Below are positions 33,300-45,366 of a stretch of 64,000 nt of DNA, in pieces. This DNA is from Diadema setosum (Eukaryota; Echinodermata; Echinoidea; Diadematoida; Diadematidae), in NCBI GenBank assembly GCA_033980235.1, contig CM067075.1:5248486-5312485 (forward strand), given 5' to 3'. Made by a program: the position numbers and the translations under genes. How positions within the stretch are numbered: the stretch's first letter is position 1; each line of letters begins with the position of its first letter. The notes below the pieces were generated by a model. That model was given only the letters and a program-made list of their open reading frames with translations, was not told the DNA's origin and did not search any database.

Positions 33300-36130
33300 A
33301 AGTCAACCTCGGGTAAGTTGACATAATCGGGACTGAGCAAAACACGTCGACTTACGCGAATGTCGACTTACGCGCAAGTCGACATTTTGTTGACTTATAA
33401 ATGAAAACTAATTTCCCCTGTACAGTGTAAGATTTGGATCACGATGCGGATCGCTACCCAAATCTTACACCTTTTGCCGCCAAAATATGCCAACTGACAT
33501 CAGCGATACATGTAATAATGTTTTAGATTATGCATAAATCTCACGCGGGTTAGTGACGACAACGCACATTTCCAAAATCCAAAGAGATTTTGAGAGAGCG
33601 AGATCGGAAACCTAGGCTCGTTTCTAGACACTTTACATTTTAAACTTGATTTGAAATATCAAACGCAAATTCCCCAAATTGCATTAAACTTTGCGATTTA
33701 AATTCAAGTGCATCGCTACGAAGATATGCGAGTGATTTCGTATGATTCTGTCAGATAATTTTTCAGTGCCGACGGACTTGAAATAGGTGTGATTATCCTT
33801 CCCTAAGTCGCCATATTTGTTTTGCTTAAATTTCTATTGCCATACTCTGAAAATGAATTGTTCTCGCGCTCCGATTCGCAACATTACCGCTCTGTATGGC
33901 GCGGGCCCGTCTGAAATAAAAAGAAGAAGAAAAGTTTGTTCATCCGAAAACGACATCTTTTGGACTACTAACCTTCGTATAAACAAACCTCTTTCCATTG
34001 TCGGACTAATTTAACTTTGGACTGATATTTAAACCTTCGGCATCGCGAACTTTAGTAATAATTTGTTATAATTTTTTCATTGACATTTCGTGAAGCAGCA
34101 TGCGTTTCGGTAGTTTGAAACGTGTAAATGTTGTGATGTCTCTCCCCTGCAAGTGCAGACTGAGTTCGGTCATGGCGAAAGTTCTGTTACGAAATAGAAA
34201 AATTTTTTTTCAAAAATAACGCACTTCCATAAATTTTTATGCGTTTAAACGCAGTTTCTAGTTTCGGACAAAAACCGCAAGTCTTTTCTGCAACGTTCTT
34301 GCGTTTTAAATACAGCGTTGCTTGTGACTTGATGGATTTGCATTTGATTTTTAGAGTTGCGTTTAAACGCAATTGAGTTTAAATTTCCTACAATTTTCTA
34401 GTTTCGTATGATTATCAAACGATTATCAAATGATTATCAGAGATGCATTTAAACGCGGTTTCTTACAGTTTTGTACAAAAACCGCAAGTCTTCTCTGCAA
34501 CGCTCTTGCGTTTAAATACAGCATTACGTGTGATTTGATGGACTTGCATTTGATTTTTAGAGTTGTGTTTAAACGCAATTGAGTTTTAAAGGGTGTACAG
34601 TTCTGGTCGAGGGGAGGATTTAGCTTTTAATGTTTTGCGAGATATTCAGAAACCACTCTATGAGATGTCAAAGAGCCTGTAATTCTAAAGGGTATTAAAA
34701 GTTTATTTGATGAAAATCGGTTTTGAAATGGCTGAGATATCCAAAAACAAGGTGAAACAAAGAGATCCTAATAAAGTTGTGGCCTGTCGCCTTTTATTAT
34801 TATCACTTTTTTGGATATCTCTGCCATTTCAAAACCAATTTTCATCAAATAAACGTTGAATCTTTCTTAAAATTACATGCTCTTTCAAATGTCATAAAAG
34901 GTTTCTCATTATTTCACTTAGAAATGTTCAAAACATGAATCCCTTACCTCAACCAGTACTCTACAGTCCCTTTAAAAAAGTTCCCTACAATTTTCTAGTT
35001 TCGTATGATTATCAAACGCAAGTCTTTTCAGCGTTCCCTGTGATTTGATGGACTTGCATTTGATTTTTAGAGCTGCGTTTATACGCAATTGAGTTTAATT
35101 CCTACAATTTTCTTGTTTCGTATGATTATCAAACGAAAGTCTTTTCAGCGTTCCGTGTGATTTGATGGACTTGCATTTGGTTTTCAGAGTTGCGTTTAAT
35201 ATTTGATTTTGCTTACGAAATAAAAAAAAGTAAACTTAAATGCAATTCTTTTCAACAATAACGCACTTCCGTGGATGCATAGTTTCTGGTTTCGTACGAA
35301 AACCGCAAGTCTTCTCTGCAGCGCTCTTGCGTCATACATCGTTGCGTGTGATTTGATGGACTTGCATTTGATTTTTAGAGTTGCGTTTAAACGCAATTGA
35401 GTTTCGTAAAATTTAGTTTCATATGATTATCAAACGCAAGTCTTTTCAGCAACGCACTTGCGTTTAAATGCAAAAGTTGCGTGTGATTTGATACATCTGC
35501 ATTTGATTTTTCGAGTTCATTATTAATTGCATTTTAACAAATTTTCTAGAAAGGGCCAAGGTTTCTAATATCGCTTCGGAATAACTAACATTATTATTCG
35601 GATTAACAAAAACACCTATTTCATGTTCAGATAATGAATACCTACTGGGACATATACAGGTGTACAAAATTTGTGCGTTTTGAGAATAACGAGAGGGAGA
35701 AAAGGGGCAAAGTGAACTGCCTTTGGTACTACATGTAATACTCCAGTGTAAATGAGTGTATGCCCTTTCTATTCTGGCATACAAAACAATGGACGCATGG
35801 CACGAACGCTACCTCGCCGTACACTAGCGAATTACCGAGTATAAATGCAGCGAATCGGAGCGGGAAAACAATTCTTTTTCACAGAATGGCGATAAGATTT
35901 TGAGCGAAAAATTATGTCGACTTAGACGAGGGAATTAACACGTACAGTATTTCAGCTCAGTTGGCACTGAAAAATGAGGTCGACTTACGCGAGTTGTCGA
36001 CTTATAAATGTCGACTAAGGCGAGGAAATTTTCAAGGAATAACAAAGGCAAAAATCTGGACTTTTTTATTGTGTCGACTTAAGCGAGTTGTCAACTTATG
36101 CGATGTCGACTTCTAAGGCGAGGTTTACTG
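33300..36130 (+). mobile_element. Pogo/Tigger-like element P2 with internal satellite array
   Basis: Same family and orientation as P1: start aagtcaacctcgggtaag (first base changed from C), end cgaggtttactg, TA outside (33298-33299, 36131-36132). Internal ~120-bp satellite units at 34200-35480 match those of P1. It carries a nested MITE-2. 2,831 bp, inside the proposed intron between 33121 and 38386. Confidence 0.85.
34585..34976. mobile_element. MITE-2 nested in P2
   Basis: Ends TTTAAAGGGTGTACAGTTCT and inverted TTTAAAGGGACTGTAGAGTA. Long inverted arms include tttgatgaaaatcggttttg, gaaatggctgagatatcc and their complements. The satellite unit continues on either side. Sister copies are at 36838-37545 and 56964-57352. 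Confidence 0.85.
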
Positions 36131-36837
36131 TACATACATGCACATCACAAAGCCTATGGCAAGTCCAAGATAAGGTCCCCTCAGAAGGCCAAATTTCATC
36201 TTTGCTGAATATTGACATGTTTGGTATCATTTTGAAGCTTATGAGTTGAAGTTTTGATTTCCAGGGAGGAAAATGTGATATTATGTAAACTTGTGCAAAT
36301 TTCAAGGGCTTCATTTGCATAAATGTGAAATACATGTACAGCGTTACGTATGGGACATTTATAAGAATTCATATTCATTCAAAGGAAAGCAAATTATATT
36401 AGATTAATATGTGGACATAAGTTCATCAAATAGTTTAACTTGGTATAAAAATTTAGGGATTATGCAAATGATTATGCAAATTAGCTTCTGTCCTATCATG
36501 ACATGTCCCATACGTAACAAATTGAGGTCATTTTTTTAAGGGTTTTTTTCTTAATATTCTAAGGTTATTTGAATGCCCTCTGGGAAGTTCTAATTTATTG
36601 TTTAAAGAAGTTAAATACCACAGAAAGAAGAAAAAATAGTAAAAGATATATTTTTTATTAGGCAATCAAATAATGTTACATATGGGACAAATGTGTTACG
36701 TATGGCAGAAAGCATCCCAACTTTGCAGCTACTTTTGAGTTATACACACTTGAAACAATACATGTACTTGACAATGACTGAACAATTTTCAGAAAGTGGG
36801 AGGGAAAGATGCCAAAATACACAATGAAAATCAGCAT

Positions 36838-37545
36838 TAAAGGGATTGTATAGTTTTTGTAGAAATGAGGATTCAGCTTTCAACATTTTACAAGATGATT
36901 GGAAACTACTTACAGTTGAACCTCTATTATCCGGCCTCCCTTTATCCGGATCTCTCTATTATCCGGACGCAATCTCGCCGTGATTTTTTAAATCTTTTTT
37001 TAATAATTACGGGAGGAAAGGGGGATTCCGAACAGATACATTTCTTAATAATTATTTAGGTAAATCATCCCAAGAATTTATAAAAGAAAATGATTTCATT
37101 CTTGCAAACACGAACCTCTATTTTGGGGTCTGTTACTGTGTGTAACAATGAAAAGGTTGCAGTATACACATTACTACATGTGGTACTACAATGGGCTACA
37201 TCAGTACATGTGTATGTATATCAAAGAGATTTTCCCCAGTGATGTATATGTAGACTGTATATGTAGACTCTACATGTTATGTTTAAAGCATTGAGTCTCC
37301 CGTATCCGGCCAAATCCCTTATCCGGACGAGCCCCGGTCCCGACTTGTCCGGATACGAGAGGTTCACCTGTATATGAATTATTAAAAGAACATACGATTC
37401 TAACACTAGAGGAATTCAAAGTTTATTTGATGAAGATCCAATCTGAAAAGGCTGAGATATCAAAAAAAAAAAAAAACAAATACAAAGTACGTAAATCTAA
37501 GTGGTCCTAATGAAAAATATAACCCACTTTTTATTAGGACACCGC
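36838..37545. mobile_element. MITE-2 copy, right end decayed, interrupted by a pogo MITE
   Basis: Starts ttaaagggattgtatagttt and continues tttatttgatgaagatccaa and ggctgagatatc on the far side of the inner insertion, then ctaatgaaaaatataaccca. The right terminus is not clear. Confidence 0.65.
36913..37370. mobile_element. Pogo-like MITE nested in MITE-2
   Basis: TIRs CAGTTGAACCTCTATTATCC and inverted CAGGTGAACCTCTCGTATCC; TA at 36911-36912 and 37371-37372. Repeated tatccgga words fill both ends. 458 bp. Confidence 0.88.
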
Positions 37546-37922
37546 GTTTAAAATCGCAGTTATTCAGTAATTCAGTTTTTAGTAGTAGCCACGACAAAAA
37601 TCATGGGTATACATACTGAGGTGCAACTCAAATCAACAACCTGATTGCTAGACAGACATCATATACATTTTTGTATCTACTCGATCACTGGGGTTCAATG
37701 CAGCAGGTATTGCATATTTATTAGAATTAATATTTCTTGTGTCAAGTTGTTTTTTATTGAAACTGAATGGCAAACTGCCCTTCATCAATGGAAGTAAACA
37801 CTTAAATCATAACATCAAATTATAAACATAAAGCAATTCAATTTTTAAGTAGTAACTATCCTGATAAAAAAAAAAAAGTCTCTGAATGCCCCATACGTAA
37901 CACGGGTTATCTTGGACTTGCC

Positions 37923-38385
37923 CTATACATTTCAGTATTGGAATATATCTCTGGGGACTGGGTAAAAAGAGATATGAAGTGTCCTGTGCATGCTTTCACT
38001 AGGTACAATCAAGAAGGCACAATGTACCACAACTTTATAAGAAAGCTATTTTAAAAAATCCTGCTAAATTGTACTACAAACGTGAATTATCAAAGTGGAT
38101 CACACAAAAGATGAAAGTTGTGAAACCCAAATGGGAAAAGATGGCAACTGCCTTGAAGCGATAACAATTGCACCATCAATATTGAAATACATGATGTATT
38201 GTATTATGGTGGTCGAGATAGCAACAACTTCCTTTCTTTTTTTTTTTTTAATCTCTAGGGACACGGGTATTTTAGGGTCAGTCCAGCTATGCCAATACAT
38301 TTTGTTTTTCTTGGCCTTAAATTGCTAAGCCAATCGGACTTTGACAGAAAATGCATCAGCTTGACAGAAATCACCGTACACGTAC
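37923..38385. other. Non-coding, proposed intron
   Basis: No recognised repeat except a poly-T at 38235-38249. It ends at the minus-strand donor of the exon at 38386. Confidence 0.5.
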
Positions 38386-38529
38386 CTGCTAGAGTGATAT
38401 CTTCCACATAGACCTCCTTCCACTGTGATGCATATTCTGCTTCATTTTCCTCATCAACTTCTACCTTCACCCTAATCCATGAGACTGCCATGTTGCATAC
38501 TATGTAGTGGCAGGGAATCTGCAAAAGTT
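38386..38529 (-). CDS. Internal phase 1-1 exon of the proposed zinc-finger gene
   Basis: 144 bp bounded on the minus strand by a strong acceptor (ttgctgttttttcAG) and a near-consensus donor (CAG/gtacgt). It is symmetric, phase 1 to phase 1, and reads LLQIPCHYIVCNMAVSWIRV, then KVEVDEENEAEYASQWKEVY, VEDITLA. The acidic KVEVDEENE stretch resembles spacers of zinc-finger proteins, but I recognise no domain. The phase matches the acceptors at 33121 and 32052 downstream and the donor at 44840 upstream. Introns would be about 5.3 and 6.3 kb, mostly transposons. Confidence 0.6.
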
Positions 38530-38986
38530 CTGAAAAAACAGCAACAAACAACAATCAAACAAAAAGACTGAGCCTGTGATCATGTGAGATGAATGAATGA
38601 ATCTGAAAGGTTGTACTGCACAGGACATGTCAGAATATGTACGCATGCATCACAAAATCAACAAAAAAGCTGCACATCCCAATTTCATTTGAGTTTTCAA
38701 AAAGGTGAAACAGGTTGGTATACAGTAGTTAGTCTTGACTTTTTCATGTATGTTCTATAAAGAGTCATTCTTCTTCTATTATTCAAAAGCTTGGGATCAT
38801 GAAACGTAAGGGAAATAACATTTCTAGCTGTTTTACCTAAAACTTTTTTTTTTTGGTAGAATATTCTGATTACTTATCTTTTCTTGTCTTAAAAACCTGT
38901 ACACACTTTTCCCTTTCAACATAAATCACTTTTGAGAGAATAATGCCTTGCAGCTTTGAAAGTTGGTGTCCATCATTGATAGAATA
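38530..38986. other. Intronic sequence, duplicate of 29250-29560
   Basis: Shares aaaaaggtgaaa, gggatcatgaaa and gaaagttgg in order with 29260-29550. No gene. Confidence 0.5.
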
Positions 38987-40123
38987 TGTGACCCATCACT
39001 CCAAAATTAGCCGCAAGTTGCTGGCACCCAACTTAGAATAATAGAGATATTAGTTAAGGCATCAATAAAAATAGAAATCTTTATTTCTAAAGCTTACTAG
39101 AAAGCTTAGGGTTTTTATCTATCACTAGATAAAATTTCAAGGCATCATGCTTACCAGAAAAGTGTGAAATATTCAATCATTTGTAAGCATTTTTTTTTTG
39201 GCTTGCCAATTTTTGCTGCACAGCTCTTGAGCAAGGGCTATGCGCGGCAATTTTGCAAACTATTGTTCTACCCCCTAGCTACAGCTCAAAGCTGACTGGC
39301 TAGAGAAGACATATTTCACTGAAGTTGTTCATTGTCCAAGTGCAAATTTCAGACCATGATCGATATTAAACTCAGTGCATTATCGTTCTAATGAAGAGAT
39401 GCAGAATTCAGTGTAATAGTTGAAGAAGCAAACAATAATGACAGTGTGCGCCCTGTCGGGTGACCGGACATAATCCCGTAATCAGTTGTGGTCCTCCCTG
39501 TTGATTTACAGGTGCATGCCCCTCGCTTGGCAAATAGTTCTGAATGGCGTGGGCCGCATGGCTTTTGTGCTTTTACTACCCTGCCTTGTGCAATGCTCTG
39601 AAGACCCGAGTCATGAACTTGCAAGCAAGCAAAAAAAAAAAAAGATCCATAAGCCGCTTGAGACGGACTTTTTTTTTTTTCTAATGCTAATTGAAGACAG
39701 AATTCCTGCCTCAATCTTTCAGAATTTTTATGTCATGTACTGTACATTGTGATGCTTTTGGTGAATTTTTAATGGTAATGCTCTGAATAAGGAAACATAC
39801 ATTATCTTTGCTAAGGATTTTACAACATGTAAGCAATATTTTCTCTCTCATACGACGAACAATCTTGGAACAAAAAGAAACCGATGGCGAACTTTACACT
39901 AAGAGCAATTTTTCTCCATACGGTACATAATTACAAATTAATCCCAATGCTTACCAAGTTTGATTTCAAATATCACTTGATGTAAACTTAATAAAGTGCA
40001 TCTTTTGACAAATTATACATCACATTGAAGCTTTGAGACTAGAGAGTGTAACATCTTGTTACCAGAAAAATTTGAAGAATCCCGCTTGTAGCTGCTTTTG
40101 GCGTGGCAGGTCTCACATGTTAA
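38987..40123. mobile_element. 1.1-kb insertion with imperfect inverted ends
   Basis: Left end TGTGACCCATCACTCCAAAA with agccgcaagttgctgg; inverted right end TGTGAGACCTGCCACGCCAA with agcagct. The duplicate at 29560 reads agaatatattgatag with no insert. Frames inside (for example 39486-39752) match nothing known. Poly-A/T near 39630-39680. Confidence 0.6.
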
Positions 40124-40821
40124 CAGGGTGTGTTAATCCCATAAATCTCTTCACTTTTGTTGCTATGCAGTTTTACATCCTGTCTTTTGTTCCTTCCTTT
40201 CACTGCACAGAGCACACCTGCCAAATCGAGTGCTTCAAATGCTGTAAAACAAGATATATTCATGGCAGGAAAATTTCACAAATTGGAGCTGACATTAGTG
40301 ACAAGCTTTCTTGCAGCATACAATTTTCACAACTTACCAATCAATGGCATCCAATGCATACTGTGCAGTCTAGAACTTTCGTGTGCATTCTAATTTCACA
40401 AGTTTTGGCACTTGCAAAATCAAAATGCAAGTGAACATTTGTTTTACAATAGACTGTCAAAACACTTCAGATCCTCTGCTCAGTACACTTTCCACAGGGT
40501 ATGCCTCCTTCCAAATGAGTTAGCAAATTTAAAGTCCATTTGAATTTTTTAAACTTTCAAGATTAGAATCTACTCTTTCACAATCTATCCTGAAGCTGTT
40601 TGGCGACTACAGTATTTATTGGTTTTGTAATATAGAGTACCATATGTACTGCATTCATATTACGTGTATATGCTTTTTTTAATTCATGATATTTTACCTA
40701 TCCAGTCTTTTAAGTCATATTCACATGTGGTTCAATAATTTGTGATGAAGTTCATCTAGTTACAATTTGTAATTAGTGACATGATAAAAAAACAAAACAA
40801 AACAAAACAGCTTTATTTCTG
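40124..40821. other. Intronic sequence, duplicate of 29590-29890
   Basis: Shares ctcttcact, cactgcaca and ttggcgact with the 29.6-29.9 kb region. It ends in an (aaaac)n-like run at 40787-40810. No gene. Confidence 0.5.
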
Positions 40822-41486
40822 GGCAAGTCCAAACAAATGTTTCCCAATCTATGAGAAGGCAAAATTTTTGCTCAATATTGACATGTCTGGTATATGTTAT
40901 ACTGAAGTGTATGAGTTGAAGTTTCAAATTCCAAATAAGGGCAGGGAAAATTGTGTTAGTATTAATGCAAATTTATATAAATATCAAAGTTTCATTTGTA
41001 TGAATTTAATAGTGTTAAATATGGGACAGTAAATACTGTCTTTTTTTATTCAACTTGGAAAAAAGTATATGTTACCCTTACTATGAAGTACAATGTACAG
41101 TAATTTCAAAGATCTATACATTGTACAATCTAAAACTGTACAAGGGTGCTTCCCCATCAAATTAAATGGTACAGTTATAGTGCCAAGGATATCTTTTAAA
41201 AGTGCAAAATCTCCTAGCTCCTTCTTGCGTGTATCGCCCACATACACTGTACTACAGTGGACTCCTGTTATAACGCAGTCCTCTGGACAGGCAGTTTTCT
41301 TTCGCTATATCGAAATTTTCATAACGGATAACTAAACAATGAAAATACATAGAGTGGATAACATTGTGACCCAAATTTCTATTTCATTGTAACCGGAATT
41401 TCATTATAACTGTGTTCATTATAACAGCAGTGCAGTGTACAACCTTGAAATTTTCCCTCTGATGTCCCATTTGGTGTGGAATTGCC
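40822..41486. mobile_element. GGCAA-ended element, copy 2, with nested MITE
   Basis: Left end GGCAAGTCCAAACAAATG; inverted right end GGCAATTCCACACCAAATGG. The left arm matches copy 1 at 36158. It contains gttaaatatgggacag. Confidence 0.75.
41255..41437. mobile_element. 183-bp pogo-like MITE
   Basis: TIRs CAGTGGACTCCTGTTATAAC and inverted CACTGCACTGCTGTTATAAT; TA on both sides (41253-41254, 41438-41439). Several ttataac/cgaaattt words. Related to 55172-55708. Confidence 0.8.
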
Positions 41487-41753
41487 CACAGACATTGTAC
41501 TGTGTAAGTAGTAGGCCTACATGAATTTTTTTTCACTTGTTTTAGTACTTAATAATGAAAGAGCACTTGACTTTCCTCTTTCAGAAAGCAGGGGGATTAT
41601 AATCTAAATTACATGGTACCGGTACCTCTAACATAGCCCTGCCCCATTATGTCAATAATCGAGTGTAAGAAGAACAAAATCTCTTTCAAAAGTCTCTTCA
41701 CATTTTATTCTTTATCATTTGTACCAATGTATGGCATGCCATGCTGCTATATA
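41487..41753. other. Non-coding; MITE-1 fragment
   Basis: 41560-41640 (atgaaagagcacttgact, tttcagaaagcaggggga) is a central piece of MITE-1. Nothing else recognised. Confidence 0.5.
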
Positions 41754-44660
41754 CAGTAGACCTCGCCTAAGTCGACATCGCATAAGTCGACAACTCGCTT
41801 AAGTCGACACAATAAAAAAGTCCCGATTTTTGCCTTTGTTATTCCTTGAAAATTTCCTCGTCTTAGTCGACATTTATAAGTCGACAACTCGCGTAAGTCG
41901 ACCTGATTTTTCAGTGCCAACTGAGCTGAAATACGTGTTAATTCCCTCGTCTAAGTCGACATAATTTTTCGCTCAAAATCTTATCGCCATTCTCTGAAAA
42001 AGAATTGTTTTCCCGCTCCGATTCGCTGCGTTTCTACTCGGTAATTCGCTAGTGTACGGCGCAGTAGCGTTCGCGCCATGCGTCCATTGTCTTGTATGCC
42101 AGAATATAGAAAGGGCATACACTCATTTACACTGGAGCACTACATGTAGTACCCAAGACAGTTCACTTTTCCCCTTTTCTCCCTCTCGTTTTTCTCAAAT
42201 CGCACAAATTTTGTACACTTATATGTCCCAGTAGTTATTCAATATCCGAACATGAAATAGTTGTAAATCCGAATATTCTAACGTTGATTATTCCGAAGCG
42301 GTATCAAAACCAGGGCCCTTTCTATTTCTAAAAAGATTTATTACAATGCAACTAATAATGCACCAAAAAAAAAAAAATCAAATGCAGGTGTATCAAATCA
42401 CACGCAACTTTTGCATTTAAACGCCAGTGCGTTGCTGAAAAGACTTGCGGTTTTTGTACAAAACTATAAACTGCGTTTTAATACATCTCTTTGCATCTAC
42501 GGAAGTGCGTTATTGTTGAAAAGACTTGCATTACTTTTTTAATGTCGTAAGCAAAATTAGAAATTAAACGCAACTCTGAAAATCAAATGCAAGTCCATCT
42601 AATCACATGGAACGCTGAAAAGACTTGCGTTTGATAATCACACGAAACTAGAAAATTGTAGGAAACTTAAATTCAACTTGCGTTTAAACGCAACACTAAA
42701 AATCAAATGCAAGTCCATCAAATCGCACGGAACGCTGAAAGACTTGCGTTTGATAATCATACGAAAGTAGAAAAGTGTAGGGAACTTTTTTGACTCAACT
42801 GCGTTTAAACGCAACTCTAAAACTCAAATGCAAGTCCATCATATCACACGTAACGCTGTGTTTAAACGCAAGTGCGCTGCAGAGAAGACTTGCGGTTTTT
42901 GTACGAAACTATACGAAACTGTGTTTAAACGCATCTCTAAACATCTACGGAAGTGTGTTATTGTTTAAAAGACTTGCATTATTTTCTATTTCGTAAACAA
43001 AATTACAAATCAAATGAAACTCTGAAAATCAAATGCAAGTCCATCAAATCACACACGGAACGCTGAAAAGACTTGCGTTTGATAATCATACGGAACTAGA
43101 AAATTGTAGGAAATTTAAACTCAATTGCGTTTAAACGCAACTCTAAAAATCAAATTGAAATCCATCAAATCACACGGAACGTTGAAAGAGTTGCGTTTGA
43201 TAATCATACGATACTAGAAAATATATTGTAGGGAACCTTTTTTTTAACTCAATTGCGTTTAAACGCAACTCTAAAAATCAATGCATGTCCATCAAATCAC
43301 GTATACAACGCTGTATTTAAACGTAACAGCGTTGCAGAGAATACTTGCGGTTATTGTACGAAACTATAAAGAAATAAATTGCGTTTAAACGCATCTCTAA
43401 ACATCTACGGAAGTGTGTTATTGTTTAAAAGACTTATCGTAAGCAAAATTAAAAATACAGATAAAACGCAATTCTGAAAATCAAATACAAGTCCATCAAA
43501 TCACACGGAACGCTGAAAAGACTTGCGTTTGATAATCACATAAAACTAGAAAATTGTATGAAATTTAAACTCAATTGCGCTTAAACGCAACTCTAAAAAA
43601 TCAAATGCAAGTCCGTCAAATCACAAGCAACGCTGTAATTAACACGCAAGAGCGTTGCAGAAAAGACTTGCGGTTCTTGTCCGAAACTAGAAACTGTGTT
43701 TAAACGCATAAAAATGTACGGAAGTGCGTTATTGTTGAAAAGGCTCGCATTATTTCTTATTTCGTAACGGAACTTTCGCCATGACCGAACTTAGTCTGCA
43801 TTTGCAGGGGAAAGACATCGCAACATTTACACGTTTCAAACTACCGAAACGCATGCTGCTTCACAAAATGTCAATGAAAAAAATGATAACGAATTATTGT
43901 CAAAGTTCGCTATGCCGAAGTTTTAAATCTCAATACAAAGTTAAATTAGTCCGACAATGGTAAGAGGTTTGTTTTTTACGAAGGTTATAGTAGCCCGAAA
44001 GATGTCGTTTTCGGATGAACAAATTTTTCTTCTTCTTTTTATTTCAGACGGGCTCGCGCCGTACTGAGCGGTAATGTTGCGAATCGGAGCGCGAGAACAA
44101 TTCATTTTCAGAGTATGGCAATACAAATTTAAGCAGAACAAAAAAATATGGCGACTTAGGGAAGGAAATTCACACATATTTCAACTCGGTCGGCACTGAA
44201 AAATAATCCCGACAGAATCATGCGAAATCACACGCATATCTTCCCAGCAACGCATTTGAATTTAAATCGCAAAGTTTAATGCAATTTGGGGGAATTTGCC
44301 TTTGATATTTCAAACCAAGTTTAAAACGTTAAGTGTCTAGAAACGGGCCTAGGTTTCCGATCCCGCTCTCTCAAAATCTCTCTAGAGATATGGGAATTGT
44401 GCGTTGTCGTTACTAACCCGCGCAAGATTTATGCATGAACTAAAACATTATTGTTGCTCATGGCAGTAGGCATGTTTTGACAGCAAAAGGAGTAAGATAT
44501 GGGTAGCGATCCGCATCGTGATCCAAATCTTACTCTGTACAGGGGAAATTAATTTTCATTTATAAGTCGACAAAATGTCGACTTACGCGTAAGTCGACAT
44601 TCGCGTAAGTCGACGTGTTTTGCTCAGTCCCGATTATGTCGACTTACGCGAGGTTGACTG
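41754..44660 (-). mobile_element. Pogo/Tigger-like element P3, inverted relative to P1/P2
   Basis: Starts CAGTAGACCTCGCCTAAGTC and ends, inverted, CAGTCAACCTCGCGTAAGTC; TA at 41752-41753 and 44661-44662. It carries the longest satellite array of the family (about 42360-43760), read as the complement: gcgtttaaacgcaactctaa, aatcaaatgcaagtccatca. No transposase. 2,907 bp. Confidence 0.87.
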
Positions 44661-44839
44661 TACTATTTTCTCATGCAGCAACAGTGACACCAACAGTTTA
44701 ATCCACATTTTTTAATTGCCCTTATAAAATGGGTCTATTTCTTCTCTCTTTCACTGGTAGCCCGACCAGATGCCATGCGAAGCATAGTACAGCACCCGGG
44801 GTGTGTATATTAATTTCAATGATACACCTTGTAACTTAC
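44661..44839. other. Non-coding spacer
   Basis: Includes tagcccgaccaga at 44758, found inverted at 49978-49990 and again at 27605 inside P4. Confidence 0.4.
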
Positions 44840-44878
44840 CCAAAACATTAGGCCAGTCATCTAGATCCATCATATGTA
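44840..44878 (-). CDS. Candidate first coding exon of the proposed zinc-finger gene
   Basis: Minus strand: an acceptor-like ttgcacctgcAG precedes tacatATGATG. The frame reads MMDLDDWPNVL and ends at a donor, TTTTGG/gtaagt, in phase 1, exactly the phase required by the exon at 38386-38529. The first ATG is at 44871-44873. Short and supported only by splice signals and phase, so tentative; it could instead be a chance match. Confidence 0.4.
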
Positions 44879-45044
44879 CTGCAGGTGCAATGACCTCAAT
44901 ATTTCAATAAATTTAGGAACCCCCTCAAGCCCCTCCCCCCCCCCCCAAAAAAAAAAAAAAAAATTAAAAATTAAACAGGACTTACATTGTAAATACTTTC
45001 TCTGCATTATTGTCTCGTACTTATTATTATATAAAAAAAAAGAG
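44879..45044. other. Low-complexity spacer
   Basis: Poly-C/poly-A at 44932-44963; then unique A/T-rich sequence up to the LINE fragment. Confidence 0.5.
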
Positions 45045-45366
45045 AGACACAGTCTCCACGGAACACAGATTTGTGTCTGGTAAGTCATGTGTCACAAGAC
45101 TACTTTATAACACCCTTGAGAAGTGGACTGCCCTGCTAGACCAAGGAGACAGGGTTAATGTCAGTATCAAGATTTCCAAAAGGCCTTTGACGGCTTTTGG
45201 CCAAACTTGACACATACAACATCTCAGGGAACTTCAAGGTCTGGATAGCATAATAGATTTCCTCAGTGGCAGAAAGCAAAGAGTAACAGTTAATTACAGC
45301 AAGTTCGGAGTGGTGTAATGTGATAAGCAGAGTCCCTCAAGGAAGTATATTGGGACCTAACTATAC

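Larger units (their letters stand above)
36158..37922. mobile_element. GGCAAGTCC-ended element, copy 1, with two nested MITEs
   Basis: Ends GGCAAGTCCAAGATAA and its exact complement ttatcttggacttgcc. CTAT flanks both ends. Interior motif gttacgtatgggaca and complement recur (about 36344, 36505, 36690, 37892). 36158-36320 is a close relative of 40822-40990 (ctgaatattgacatgt, atgagttgaagttt). Confidence 0.8.

Noticed and set aside
18185..36130. P1 and P2 as LTR pairs of one large retroelement
   Set aside because: Each has its own inverted ends and TA duplication, and P3 of the same family lies in the opposite orientation.
42360..43760. Regularly spaced repeats, considered as a CRISPR-like array
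   Set aside because: Units diverge throughout, no constant repeat with unique spacers, eukaryotic transposon context.
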